From Paracoccus denitrificans (GTDB taxonomy: Bacteria > Pseudomonadota > Alphaproteobacteria > Rhodobacterales > Rhodobacteraceae): a stretch of DNA of 33,301 bases. This document shows, piece after piece, positions 8,319 to 16,767 of the stretch. The stretch is from contig NZ_FNEA01000037.1 in the NCBI RefSeq assembly GCF_900100045.1, positions 1 through 33,301 on the forward strand. The letters are read 5' to 3'. The translations under genes and the position numbers were made by a program. How positions within the stretch are numbered: position 1 is the stretch's first letter; every line of letters begins with the position of its first letter. The notes beneath the pieces were generated by a model, which saw nothing but the letters and a program-made list of their open reading frames with translations, ran no database searches and was not told where the DNA came from.

Positions 8319-9037
8319 TCGAGATCAAACAGGTGCGCAAGAGCTATGGCTCGCTGGAGGTTCTGAAAGGGATCGACCTGACCATCGACAAAGGCGAGGT
8401 CGTGGCCATGATCGGGCCTTCGGGCTCGGGCAAGTCCACCCTGCTGCAATGCATCAACGGCCTGGAAACCATTTCCTCGGGCGAGATCATCGTGGATGGC
8501 ATCAGCGTCTTTGACAAGGCGACGAACCTGAACCATCTGCGCCGCAAGCTGGGCATCGTCTTCCAAAGCTACAATGCCTTCCCGCACATGACCGTGCGCC
8601 GGAACGTAACGCTGGCTCTGACCAAGGTGTTGGGCGTGTCTCGCGACCAGGCCAATGCCATCGCCGAGACACAATTGCAGCGGGTCGGTCTTCTGGCCAA
8701 GGCCGATGTCTATCCGACCGCGCTGTCGGGCGGACAGCAGCAGCGTCTGGGTATTGCCCGCGCGCTTGCCATGGGCCCGTCATATATGTTGTTCGACGAG
8801 GTGACTTCGGCGCTTGATCCCGAACTGGTGGCCGAGGTTCTGGCAACGCTCCGCCAGCTTTCCGCTGAGGGGATGACGATGATTCTGGTGACGCATGAGA
8901 TGCAATTCGCCCGCGAGGTCGCCGATCGGGTGGTCTTTTTCCATGAAGGAGTGATCGCTGAATCCGGCCCGCCCCAGCAGATATTCGGCAACCCCAAGTC
9001 CGAAAGGCTGCGGGCCTTTGTTTCTCGCGCGGGCTGA
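8315..9037 (+). CDS. Amino-acid ABC transporter ATP-binding protein (HisP/GlnQ type)
   Basis: ATPase of 240 residues, the usual length for polar amino-acid importers. Walker A GPSGSGKST lies at about residues 34-42, the Q-loop in GIVFQSYNAFPHMT, the signature LSGGQQQRLGIARAL, Walker B YMLFDEVTSALDPE and the H-loop VTHEM. The final residues of Walker B read DEVTSALD, as in GlnQ relatives. Last gene of the operon; the 387-bp gap after it contains an IS66 fragment and an operator. Confidence 0.9.
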   Translation: MIEIKQVRKSYGSLEVLKGIDLTIDKGEVVAMIGPSGSGKSTLLQCINGLETISSGEIIVDGISVFDKATNLNHLRRKLGIVFQSYNAFPHMTVRRNVTLALTKVLGVSRDQANAIAETQLQRVGLLAKADVYPTALSGGQQQRLGIARALAMGPSYMLFDEVTSALDPELVAEVLATLRQLSAEGMTMILVTHEMQFAREVADRVVFFHEGVIAESGPPQQIFGNPKSERLRAFVSRAG

Positions 9038-9178
9038 GCGCTGCGACAATTGCCAGGCAGCCCGATCACGTATCTGAAGGTGTTTCGGCAGATTTCCGGC
9101 GGCGGGCAGGTTTCAATGCCCGCAACTGCGTATTCTTTCGCCACGCTCTCTGCTCGCCGGAAATCCGGCAGGCGCCCT

Positions 9179-9262
9179 CTATCCGAACATGTGGTTGACC
9201 ACCTTTGCAACGGGGTGGCACTTCGACATCCGGCGCACGCATCCCGCATCCAGTCGCGCAGG
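9179..9262 (-). mobile_element. IS66-family transposase (TnpC) fragment, decayed and frameshifted
   Basis: On the minus strand one frame reads LRDWMRDACA and, after a one-base shift, the next reads RRMSKCHPVAKVVNHMFG followed by a stop. This is the same TnpC segment as the fragment at 5879-5972 (HDWL...RMSKHNPVAKAINYM), clearly diverged from it. No transposon ends are visible. The remainder of 9038-9352 shows no gene. Confidence 0.7.
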
Positions 9263-9352
9263 CCGCTGACCATCAGCGCAACCTGCGGCCGGACTGATCA
9301 AGCTTGATCGGAATCCGTTCGTGCCGGGTGCTGGAGTGGGGCAATCATGAAA

Positions 9353-9364
9353 GTAAACGTTTAC
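9353..9364. promoter_or_regulatory. LacI-type operator upstream of the MFS gene
   Basis: GTAAACGTTTAC is a perfect 12-bp palindrome, identical to the one at 26975-26986. It lies 60 bp before the MFS start codon. A convincing -35/-10 pair was not identified around it. It is probably bound by the LacI-family regulator encoded at 25816. Confidence 0.65.
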
Positions 9365-9424
9365 ATAAGGGTGATTCGGGATTAGAGGATGCTCCATCCC
9401 GACAGCGCGACAGGAGGAGACATC

Positions 9425-10624
9425 ATGCGCGACAGGTTCCAGATCCCGCCCGACATCCGGCGGGCGCGGATAGCGACCACGGCCGTGTTCTTTGTGAATG
9501 GCATGGCTCTGGCGCTGTTCTTTTCAAACATCGCGCTGCTCAAGGAATTGATTGCGCTCAGCGATGCGCGGCTGGGCACCGCACTGGGCCTGCAGGGGCT
9601 GGGCACGGTGATCTTCGTCGTGATCGGCAGTCTGGTGGCGACGCGGTTCGGAACCCGCGCCACCATGCTTTTTGGCGCGGTCATGCTGGCGCTGGCGCTG
9701 CAGATGGTCGGCTTCGCCACGCAATACACCGGCTTTCTGCTGGCCATCCTGGCGCTTGGCGCCTCCAACAGTTTCATCGACGTGTCGATGAATGCCCATG
9801 CCTCGCTGGTCGAGCGGCAATGGCGGGCCGAGATCATGCCCTCGTTTCACGCCGCCTATAATTTCGGCGGCTTTGCCGGGGCGTCGCTCGCTGCACAGCT
9901 GATCCGGGCCAGCGGCGGGGCCTATTCCTCGCTGACGGTGGGCGGTATCGCGATGGTGGCGGTGCTGATGCTTGGCTGGGTGATGCTGGGCAATCTGAAG
10001 CCCGCGGCCGAAACGTCGCAGGGCGGCAATCGCGCCATCACCCGCCATATCCTGCGCTCGCCGGCGATCGTGATCTTGGGCGTCTTCGTCGCATTGGCGT
10101 TGTTCGTCGAGAATGCAATGAACGGCTGGAGCGGCGTCTATCTGTGCGACGTGGTCAAGGCCGATCCTGCGGCGGCTGCCAATGCCTTTGCCGCCTTCCA
10201 GCTTGCTCTGGCCATCGGCCGGCTGCTGGGCAGCGCTGCCATCCGCCGTTTCGGAGCCGAGTGCGTGGTCGTGTCGGGTGGTCTGCTGGCTGGGGCGGGC
10301 GTGCTGCTGGCAGTGACGGTAGCGTCGCACTGGGCCGCGTTGATCGGCTTTGCCGCCATAGGGTTCGGCTTGGCGAACTGCACGCCGATGTTCTTTACCC
10401 GGGCTGCGGCCGCGATCCCCCCGGCGCCGGCGCTTGGCATCGCGCTGGTCAACACGATTGGTTATATCGGCTATATCTGCGGCCCGCTGGCCTTGGGGCT
10501 GGTCTCGGAATATCAGGGCCTGAAAACCGCCTTCCTGCTGATCCTGGGTGCCATGCTGATCATCGCACTGGGATGCCGCCTGGTTACGGCACTGAAATCC
10601 TCGGCGCAGATTGCGGTGCCATAG
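9425..10624 (+). CDS. MFS transporter (YbjJ-like)
   Basis: Integral membrane transporter of 399 residues, about twelve membrane segments. The central block LGASNSFIDVSMNAHASLVE and the following FHAAYNFGGFAGASLAA match the YbjJ-like branch of the major facilitator superfamily. AGGAGGAG at 9412-9419 fixes the start at 9425; an earlier in-frame codon at 9389 has no comparable site. It stands alone between a LacI-type operator (9353) and the GMC gene, which has its own candidate LysR site. Substrate and direction are unknown; members are proposed sugar or drug transporters. Confidence 0.85.
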   Translation: MRDRFQIPPDIRRARIATTAVFFVNGMALALFFSNIALLKELIALSDARLGTALGLQGLGTVIFVVIGSLVATRFGTRATMLFGAVMLALALQMVGFATQYTGFLLAILALGASNSFIDVSMNAHASLVERQWRAEIMPSFHAAYNFGGFAGASLAAQLIRASGGAYSSLTVGGIAMVAVLMLGWVMLGNLKPAAETSQGGNRAITRHILRSPAIVILGVFVALALFVENAMNGWSGVYLCDVVKADPAAAANAFAAFQLALAIGRLLGSAAIRRFGAECVVVSGGLLAGAGVLLAVTVASHWAALIGFAAIGFGLANCTPMFFTRAAAAIPPAPALGIALVNTIGYIGYICGPLALGLVSEYQGLKTAFLLILGAMLIIALGCRLVTALKSSAQIAVP

Positions 10625-10711
10625 GCCACCGCATCCCGGCATTCCCCCGTCCCGGCCTGCATGGCCCGGGGCGGTTTCGGCATTTCCGGCGCGGCGGGCA
10701 TGGTGACGGCC

Positions 10712-10734
10712 AGGCATGAGTCAAAGTCATGCCT
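10712..10734. promoter_or_regulatory. LysR-type operator (CATGA-N7-TCATG) before the GMC gene
   Basis: Perfect 8-bp arms AGGCATGA and TCATGCCT separated by 7 bases. Within it, CATGAGTCAAAGTCATG (10715-10731) contains a T-N11-A LysR box with dyad symmetry. It ends 78 bp before the GTG at 10813. Sites of the same form occur at 12428-12444 and 16683-16699. No T-run follows, so a terminator for the MFS gene is less likely. Confidence 0.65.
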
Positions 10735-10812
10735 CTGCGCCCTGGCCCATCTTGCCGGGACGGGAAGGATTGCGCAGCCTGCCGCAGACCGGATCGGGAC
10801 AGGAGGATCGGC

Positions 10813-12432
10813 GTGAGCAGCGGAAATGCAGCGGAATACGATTTCATCGTGGTGGGCGGCGGCTCGGCCGGCTCGGTCCTGGGGGCACGGCTCAGCGAAG
10901 GTGGCGACAGGGTTCTGCTGCTGGAGGCCGGGGCGGGCAGGCATGTGCTGCCCTATGACCTGCCGTTCCTGGCTGCCAAGCTGTTCTCGTTCAAGGCCAA
11001 CAACTGGGCCTATGAATGCCTGCCGCAGCAGGGCATGAACGGCCGCCGCCAGCTCTTTCCGCGCGGCAGGATGCTGGGCGGCTCGTTCATCTTCAACGGG
11101 GCGCAGTATATTCGCGGCAATCCGGCGGATTTCGACCATTGGCGGCAACTCGGCAATCCCGGTTGGGGCTATGAGGATGTGCTGCCCTATTTCCGCAAAT
11201 CCGAGGATTATCGCGGCACCCCAAGCCCTTATCATGGCACCGAGGGGCGGCTGCCGGTGGCGAAGCCGCCGATGGTGAACCCGCTGACGCGGATTTACCT
11301 TCAAGCCTGCGCGCAGGCCGGCCATCCGCTGAACGGGGATTTCAACGGTGCCTCGCAGGACGGCTTCGGCATCTACGATTTCAACATTGCCGAGGGTCGC
11401 CGCATGACTACGGCACGGGCATTCCTGCGGCCGGCGATGGCGCGGCCGAACCTGCATGTCGCGACCGGGGCGCTGGTGCGCCGCGTGATCCTGCGCGACG
11501 GGCAAGCGGTCGGCGTCGAATATGAACGCGGCGGCAAGATCGAAACCGCCATGGCCCGGCGCGAGATCGTGCTTGCGGCGGGCTCTTTCAACTCGCCCAA
11601 GCTGTTGATGCTGTCGGGGATCGGCGATCCGCGAGATCTGGCGCCGCATGGCATCTCCGTCACCCATGTCCTGCGGGGTGTCGGAAAGAACCTGCAGGAT
11701 CATGTGAACGTCTCGGTCGCGCATGCGGCAAAGCAGCCGATCTCGTTTGCGCGCACGCTGCGGGTGCATCGGCTGGCGGCGGCGATGCTGCAGGGCGTGC
11801 TGCTGAAACGCGGCCAGATCACCCAAAGCCCGCTGGAGGCAGGGGGCTTCTTTTCCTCGCGAGATGGCGTGGACGCGCCCGAGTTTCAGGCCGTGTTCAT
11901 CCCCTGGTATCCGGGCAGCGGCTTGCGGCTTTGGATGCCCTGGGCCGACCGGCTGGAGGGGCACAGTTTCGTGACCCATGTCTGGCCGAACCGGCCCGAG
12001 AGCCGGGGGCGGATGTGGCTGGCCTCGAACGATCCCAAGGCGCCGCCGGTCTTCGATCCGAACTTCCTGTCGGAGGAATCCGACCTGGCGCTGACCCGTG
12101 CGGCGATCCGCGAGACGCGCCGCATCTTTGCCCAGCCCGCCTTCGATGCGGTGCGGGGCGAGGAACTGGCACCGGGCGCTGACATGCGCTCGGACGACGA
12201 GCTGGACCAGTATATCCGCCAAAGCTCGGGCATCGGGCACCATACCTGCGGCACCGCCAGGATGGGGCAGGATCCCATGGCCGTGGTCGATCACCAGTTG
12301 CGGGTCCACGGCATCGGCGGGCTGCGGGTCGCCGACGCCTCGATCATGCCGACCATGGTCAGCGGCAATACCAATGCTGCCACCATCATGATCGCCGAAA
12401 AGGCGGCCGACATGATGCTGGGCGCGTCATGA
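10813..12432 (+). CDS. GMC-family oxidoreductase (choline/alcohol dehydrogenase-like)
   Basis: FAD-dependent oxidation of an alcohol to an aldehyde or ketone; 539 residues from a GTG start chosen because AGGAGG (10801-10806) lies six bases upstream. The FAD-binding GGGSAGS and LLLEAG are near the N-terminus, the GMC signature region contains GRMLGGSFIFNGAQYIRG, and the catalytic region has GIGHHTCGTARMG and SGNTNAATIMIAEKA (His-Asn pair). It lacks a signal peptide, so it is cytoplasmic. A paralogue lies at 23038-24705. Its candidate operator groups it with the ABC operon at 12604 and the amidohydrolases at 16768, rather than with the LacI set. Substrate unknown. Confidence 0.87.
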   Translation: MSSGNAAEYDFIVVGGGSAGSVLGARLSEGGDRVLLLEAGAGRHVLPYDLPFLAAKLFSFKANNWAYECLPQQGMNGRRQLFPRGRMLGGSFIFNGAQYIRGNPADFDHWRQLGNPGWGYEDVLPYFRKSEDYRGTPSPYHGTEGRLPVAKPPMVNPLTRIYLQACAQAGHPLNGDFNGASQDGFGIYDFNIAEGRRMTTARAFLRPAMARPNLHVATGALVRRVILRDGQAVGVEYERGGKIETAMARREIVLAAGSFNSPKLLMLSGIGDPRDLAPHGISVTHVLRGVGKNLQDHVNVSVAHAAKQPISFARTLRVHRLAAAMLQGVLLKRGQITQSPLEAGGFFSSRDGVDAPEFQAVFIPWYPGSGLRLWMPWADRLEGHSFVTHVWPNRPESRGRMWLASNDPKAPPVFDPNFLSEESDLALTRAAIRETRRIFAQPAFDAVRGEELAPGADMRSDDELDQYIRQSSGIGHHTCGTARMGQDPMAVVDHQLRVHGIGGLRVADASIMPTMVSGNTNAATIMIAEKAADMMLGAS

Positions 12433-12444
12433 GCCAGGCTCATG
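12428..12444. promoter_or_regulatory. LysR-type operator (CATGA-N7-TCATG) before the ribose/xylose-type ABC operon
   Basis: CATGAGCCAGGCTCATG is a perfect 17-bp dyad with a single central base and a T-N11-A box. It shares 13 of 17 bases with 10715-10731. It overlaps the stop codon of the GMC gene and ends 159 bp before the next start. The rest of the 171-bp gap shows only GC-rich sequence with no clear terminator. Confidence 0.6.
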
Positions 12445-12603
12445 CAGCAATGACGGCGCGCGGCTTGAGCGTGCGCCGCGCCCGGCGCTAGCCTTTCCGG
12501 GCAACAGGACAGGCGGGCGCCGGCAAGGCCGGAAAAGACCCGCGACAATGGTCGGAACCTGCTGCGCCCATCACTCAGCACGTCACATCGACAGGGAACG
12601 AAG

Positions 12604-13677
12604 ATGAAGAAACTCCTCACCGCATCGCTCATGCTCGGCGCAAGCTGGCTGGGCGCCTTGCCGGCCGCAGCAGCGGACGCGCTCACCGGCTCGATTTATC
12701 TGCTGGTGCCGAACGTCACCACCAGCCGGATCGCCAAGTTCGACATTCCGAACATCACCGCTGCCGTCGCCCGGCACGCGCCCGGGGTCGAGCTGAAGGT
12801 GCTGAACGCCAATGACGACATGCAGGCGCAGATGGCGCAGGCCGATGCGGCGCTGGCCAGCGGCACGCGCGGCATCATCCTGATCTCGGTCGATCCGCCG
12901 CGCTCGGCCAGCATCCTCGCCAAGGCCGAGGCCGACGGCGTGCCGGTCGTCACCTATGCCCATGATCCCGGTCCCGGCCCGGTCAGCTATCACGTCTCGG
13001 TGCCCTTTGCCGATATAGGCGAGGCGCAGGGCAGATATCTGGCCGAGAACCTGCCCGAAACGCGCCCGGTCAAGCTGGCGCTGATGCTGGGCGATCCGAA
13101 ATTCGCCTTTTATGCCGAGCAGATGAAGGGTTTCGACAAATATCTGGAGCCGCTGATCGCCTCGGGCGAGGTCGAGATCGCCTGCCGGGCCGATGCGCTG
13201 CTTTATCTTGCCGCCAATGCGCAGAAGAACATGGAGCAATGCCTGACCCGGACCAATAACGAGGTCGATGGGGTCGTGGTCATGAACGACGATATCGGCG
13301 GGGGCGTGATCGCGGCGCTGGCGGCGCAGGATCTGGTCGGCGAGGTGCCGATCTTTGGTGGCTACGATGCCACGCTGGAGGGGATCCAGCGCGTGCTGCT
13401 GGGCTGGCAAAAGGCCGACATGGCGCCCCCCTACCAGGCGATGGCCGATGCGGCGGCGCAACTCGTGGTGGCTGCCGCCCAAGGCGAAGCCGCGCCCGAG
13501 GGGCTGGTCAACGGCACCTGGGAAAACGGCCATGCCGAGGGCGGCGTGCCGGCCCGGATCGAGCCGAATATCTTCATCACCCCCGAGAACGTGCAGGAAA
13601 CCGTGATCGACGCCGGGCTTTACACCCGCGACGAGCTTTGCCGCGGCATCGGGAAACAGGCCCCGTTCTGCCAATGA
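12604..13677 (+). CDS. Sugar-type ABC transporter substrate-binding protein (Peripla_BP_4)
   Basis: Periplasmic binding protein of 357 residues with a Sec signal ending at about residue 24 (LGALPAAAA-DA). The fold is that of ribose/xylose/AI-2 binders: VTTSRIAKFDIPNITAA, DAALASGTRGIILISVDP, VPVVTYAHDPGPG, and VDGVVVMNDDIGGGVIAAL. It precedes a matching ATPase and permease (12604-15714). The adjacent GMC enzyme and LysR-linked amidohydrolases suggest a non-classical ligand such as a lactone, sugar acid or heterocycle; the sequence alone does not decide this. Confidence 0.85.
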   Translation: MKKLLTASLMLGASWLGALPAAAADALTGSIYLLVPNVTTSRIAKFDIPNITAAVARHAPGVELKVLNANDDMQAQMAQADAALASGTRGIILISVDPPRSASILAKAEADGVPVVTYAHDPGPGPVSYHVSVPFADIGEAQGRYLAENLPETRPVKLALMLGDPKFAFYAEQMKGFDKYLEPLIASGEVEIACRADALLYLAANAQKNMEQCLTRTNNEVDGVVVMNDDIGGGVIAALAAQDLVGEVPIFGGYDATLEGIQRVLLGWQKADMAPPYQAMADAAAQLVVAAAQGEAAPEGLVNGTWENGHAEGGVPARIEPNIFITPENVQETVIDAGLYTRDELCRGIGKQAPFCQ

Positions 13678-13709
13678 CGGCCGGGCGTGACAATCGACAG
13701 GGAATGGCA

Positions 13710-14507
13710 ATGGCAACCCACACTCCTCCTCCCGTGCTTGAAGTGCGCAATGTCTCGGTCCGTTTTGGCGGGGTCGCGGCGCTGACCGATGTCTCCATGG
13801 CCGTCTGGCCGGGCGAGGTCGTGGCTCTGGTCGGCGATAACGGTGCCGGCAAGTCCACGCTGGTCAAGACGATCTCGGGCATCCAGCAGCCGGACGCGGG
13901 AGAGATCATCGTCGCCGGTCGGACCCATGCGATGAAGGGACCGCAGGATGCGGCCGCTGCGGGCATCCAGACCGTCTATCAGGATCTTGCACTTTGCGAC
14001 AATCTGGACACCGTGCAGAACCTGTTCCTGGGGCGCGAGATCTGCCTGCCCTGGTGGAAGGGTCGCCGCATGGACCGCGCCAGAATGGAAAAGCGTGCCC
14101 GCGAGGTGCTGTCCGACCTGGACGTCAAGATCCGCGATACGCGGGTCCCCTCCAGCTCGCTTTCGGGCGGGCAGCGGCAATCGGTGGCGATCTGCCGCTC
14201 GATCCTGGCCAACCCGCAGGTGGTTCTGCTGGACGAGCCGACCGCCGCGCTTGGCGTGGCGCAGCGCAAGCAGGTGCTGGCGCTGATCGAGCGGCTCAAG
14301 GCGCAGGGCAGGGCGGTCGTCATCATCTCGCATGACATCGGCGATGTGCAGCAGATCGCCGACCGCGTGGTCGTGTTGCGCCTTGGCCGCAAGGTGGCCG
14401 AGGTGACGCGCGGCGGCTACAGCCGCGACGAATTGATCGCCGCGATGACCGGAGCGCTCGACGCGGCCGAACTTGCCGCCCTGCGCAAGGAGCTCGCCCA
14501 TGGCTGA
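13710..14507 (+). CDS. Sugar-type ABC transporter ATP-binding protein, single domain (FrcA-like)
   Basis: ATPase of 265 residues. Walker A GDNGAGKST lies at about residues 42-50, the signature is LSGGQRQSVAICR, Walker B is VVLLDEPTAAL and the H-loop is IISHD. The LVGDNGAGKSTLVKTISG form is characteristic of ribose/xylose-family ATPases. Unlike RbsA or XylG, it has one nucleotide-binding domain, as in FrcA, so it presumably works as a homodimer. ATG 13704 touches the AGGGA site, so 13710, with a six-base spacing, is preferred. It overlaps the permease gene by eight bases. Confidence 0.87.
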   Translation: MATHTPPPVLEVRNVSVRFGGVAALTDVSMAVWPGEVVALVGDNGAGKSTLVKTISGIQQPDAGEIIVAGRTHAMKGPQDAAAAGIQTVYQDLALCDNLDTVQNLFLGREICLPWWKGRRMDRARMEKRAREVLSDLDVKIRDTRVPSSSLSGGQRQSVAICRSILANPQVVLLDEPTAALGVAQRKQVLALIERLKAQGRAVVIISHDIGDVQQIADRVVVLRLGRKVAEVTRGGYSRDELIAAMTGALDAAELAALRKELAHG

Positions 14508-15714
14508 CCTGAGTTCGGACCCCAAGGCCCTCTCGGGCAGGACAGGATTTCCCCGCATGAACCGCCACGACCTGATGACTGCGCTGGCCACGCGCTGGCG
14601 CATGGTGCCGGTGCTTATCGCGCTGGCGCTGATCTGGACCTATTTCAGCTGGGCGAACCCGCTGTTCATCAGCCCCCGCAATCTTTCGAACCTGTCGCTG
14701 CAGATCGTGGTGACCGCCATCGTGGCGCTGGGGCTGATGTTCGTGCTGGTCATCGGCGAGATCGACCTGTCGGTTGCCGCTTCGGGGGCGGTTTCGGCCG
14801 CCATATCGGCGGGGCTTGCGGTCAATGCCGGCGTGGATATCGGCATCGCCATCCTGGTCGGCCTGGGCGTGGGGGCCGGGATCGGCGCCTTGCAGGGGGT
14901 GATCGTCACCTGGTTCCGGGCGCCTGCCTTCATCGTGACCCTGGGCATGTCGCTGATCCTGCAAGGCATCCTGCTTGACCTGCTGCCCGAGGGCACCAAC
15001 CTGATCTCGCTGGTCGGCACGCCCCTGGGCAAGATCGCGACGCTGTATCTGTCGCCCGGCATGGGCATCGCGCTGCTCGTCGCCATGACGGCGCTTTACG
15101 GATTCCTGTCCTGGCAGTCCTGGCGGGCGAACCATCAGCAGGCGCTTGGAGGCTCGTTGCTGCGCGAGGTCTTGCTGCCCACAGCCGCCATCGCCATTGC
15201 CGGGGCGGCCGCCGTCGCGGTGTTCAACGCCTATCGCGGCGTGCCGGGCCTGGTCGCCTTCCTGCTGGTGCTGCTGGCGGCGTTTTCCTATGTCACCACC
15301 CAGACGCGCTTCGGCCTTTACCTTTACGCTGTCGGTGCCAATGCGGAGGCGGCGCGGCGGGCAGGGATCTCGGTGCCCTTGGTGCGCATCGCCGCCTTTA
15401 CGCTGACCGGACTGTTCGCGGCGCTTGGTGGCATGATCGCGGCGGGACGGGTGCTGGGGGTCTCGCCCGACTCGGCCGATACCACCTTGCTGCTGGAGGC
15501 CATCGCGGCGGCGGTGATCGGCGGGGTCAGCCTGTTCGGCGGACGCGGCTCGGTCTGGGCGGCGCTGATCGGTGCCCTGGTCATCGGCTCGGTCTCGAAC
15601 GGCATGTTGCTGATCAACGCCTCGACCCAGACCCGGCTCGAAGTGCAGGGCGCGATCCTGACGTTGGCGGTGGTGCTGGATGCGCTGCTGTCGCGCCGCG
15701 GCGGCGCGAGATAG
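14500..15714 (+). CDS. Sugar-type ABC transporter permease (XylH/RbsC family)
   Basis: Inner-membrane permease of 404 residues with roughly ten or more membrane segments, close to XylH in length. It contains the family blocks VALGLMFVLVIGEIDLSV, APAFIVTLGMSLILQG, GANAEAARRAGI and VIGGVSLFGGRGS. AAGGAG at 14487-14492 fixes the start inside the ATPase gene. It ends six bases from the convergent LysR gene, with little room for a terminator. Confidence 0.88.
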   Translation: MADLSSDPKALSGRTGFPRMNRHDLMTALATRWRMVPVLIALALIWTYFSWANPLFISPRNLSNLSLQIVVTAIVALGLMFVLVIGEIDLSVAASGAVSAAISAGLAVNAGVDIGIAILVGLGVGAGIGALQGVIVTWFRAPAFIVTLGMSLILQGILLDLLPEGTNLISLVGTPLGKIATLYLSPGMGIALLVAMTALYGFLSWQSWRANHQQALGGSLLREVLLPTAAIAIAGAAAVAVFNAYRGVPGLVAFLLVLLAAFSYVTTQTRFGLYLYAVGANAEAARRAGISVPLVRIAAFTLTGLFAALGGMIAAGRVLGVSPDSADTTLLLEAIAAAVIGGVSLFGGRGSVWAALIGALVIGSVSNGMLLINASTQTRLEVQGAILTLAVVLDALLSRRGGAR

Positions 15715-15720
15715 GCGCGG

Positions 15721-16674
15721 TCAGCCGATCATCTGCGCGGTCTGTTGCAGGCTGCGCCGTGCCTCGGCCCGGATCCAGCTGCGGAATTTCTGCACGGCCG
15801 GCTTGGACCGCTTGGCCTTGGGATAGACCAGGTAATAGCGCCAAGGCGAGGCGACGGGCAGGTTGTGCAGGGCCACAAGCTGCCCGTTCTGGATTTCTTC
15901 GGACACCATGAAGGGCGGCATCAGGATCGCGCCAAGGCCGGTCTTGGCCGCCTCGATCCCCATCTGATACTGTTCGAACCGCATGCCGCGCGTCGGGTTC
16001 GGATGTTCGATGCCGACCTCGCGGAACCACTCGCGCCAGGCGGTGGGGCGATGCAGGTGCTGGATCAGCGGCAGGTCCAGCAGCAGCCGGGCTTGCGGCA
16101 CCGTGCCCCGCAGCAGCGCCGGCGCGCAGAATGGGATCAGCACCTCGTCCATCAGCATCTCGCTGAGGCAGCCCGCCCAGACCTCGTTGCCGTAATGGAT
16201 CGCCGCGTCGATCGAACTGCCCTCGAAATCGAAATGGCCGATCTGCGCGGTGATCGAGACCTCGATGGCCGGGTTCTGGGCGATGAACCGGCCGATGCGC
16301 GGCGCCAGCCAGCGCCCGCCGAGGCTGGGCAGGGTGGCGATGGTCAACTGGTCCGCCGCTTCGGCATAGGTCGACAGCCGCAGCGTCGCGGCGCCCAACT
16401 CGCTGAGGATCGAGGTGATCTCGTCGTAATAGACGCTGCCCGGCTCGGTCAGCACCAGCCCGTGGCCCGTGCGCTCGAAAAGCTGGGTGCCGGCCATGTC
16501 CTCGATGCTGCGTACGGCGCGGCTGATGCCGCTTTGCGTGATGTCCAGCTCATCTGCCGCGCGCGAGAAACTGCGGAACTGCGCCGCCATGACAAAGGCA
16601 CGCAGCGCGCTGACCGAGGGCAGGTCGCCCTCGCGCTCGACGGCGTCGCGGGGGGCGGGATTCGGGGTCTTCAT
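15721..16674 (-). CDS. LysR-family transcriptional regulator (GcvA-like)
   Basis: DNA-binding regulator of 317 residues from ATG 16674. The helix-turn-helix lies in LPSVSALRAFVMAAQFRSFSRAADELDITQSGISRAVRSIE. A second ATG at 16698 would give 325 residues, but it has no ribosome site and lies inside the 17-bp dyad at 16683-16699; GAGG five bases before 16674 favours the shorter form. It is divergent from the amidohydrolase operon and convergent with the ABC permease. The candidate sites at 10715, 12428 and 16683 suggest that it controls the GMC gene, the ABC operon, the amidohydrolases and itself. Confidence 0.87.
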   Translation of the reverse strand: MKTPNPAPRDAVEREGDLPSVSALRAFVMAAQFRSFSRAADELDITQSGISRAVRSIEDMAGTQLFERTGHGLVLTEPGSVYYDEITSILSELGAATLRLSTYAEAADQLTIATLPSLGGRWLAPRIGRFIAQNPAIEVSITAQIGHFDFEGSSIDAAIHYGNEVWAGCLSEMLMDEVLIPFCAPALLRGTVPQARLLLDLPLIQHLHRPTAWREWFREVGIEHPNPTRGMRFEQYQMGIEAAKTGLGAILMPPFMVSEEIQNGQLVALHNLPVASPWRYYLVYPKAKRSKPAVQKFRSWIRAEARRSLQQTAQMIG

Positions 16675-16682
16675 GCCGGCCT

Positions 16683-16699
16683 CATGATTTTCAGTCATG
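16683..16699. promoter_or_regulatory. LysR-type operator (CATGA-N7-TCATG) at the LysR/amidohydrolase divergent promoter
   Basis: CATGATTTTCAGTCATG has perfect 5-bp arms and a T-N11-A box. It shares 13 of 17 bases with the site at 10715-10731. It is 68 bp before the amidohydrolase start, the usual activation distance, and just upstream of the preferred LysR start, consistent with autoregulation. Confidence 0.65.
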
Positions 16700-16767
16700 G
16701 GATTACAACTGCCGCCCGATTGTCAATCCACCCGGTCGCGCCGCAGTCTGGCCGCAGAGAAGGAACC

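Noticed and set aside
9030..9064. CGGGCTG/CAGCCCG inverted repeat after the amino-acid ABC ATPase as a terminator
   Set aside because: Seven-bp arms with a 21-base loop and no T-run; too weak to call.
5879..9262. Intact composite IS66 transposon
   Set aside because: Only ~80-90-bp TnpC fragments remain; no terminal repeats, TnpA or TnpB were seen.
12450..12490. GGCGCG/CGCGCC hairpin as a terminator after the GMC gene
   Set aside because: Only six base pairs, with no T-run, in uniformly GC-rich sequence; chance is likely.
15745..16767. Long 5' extension of the amidohydrolase frame
   Set aside because: It is antisense to the LysR gene. The amidohydrolase homology begins only at ATG 16768, which has its own ribosome site.
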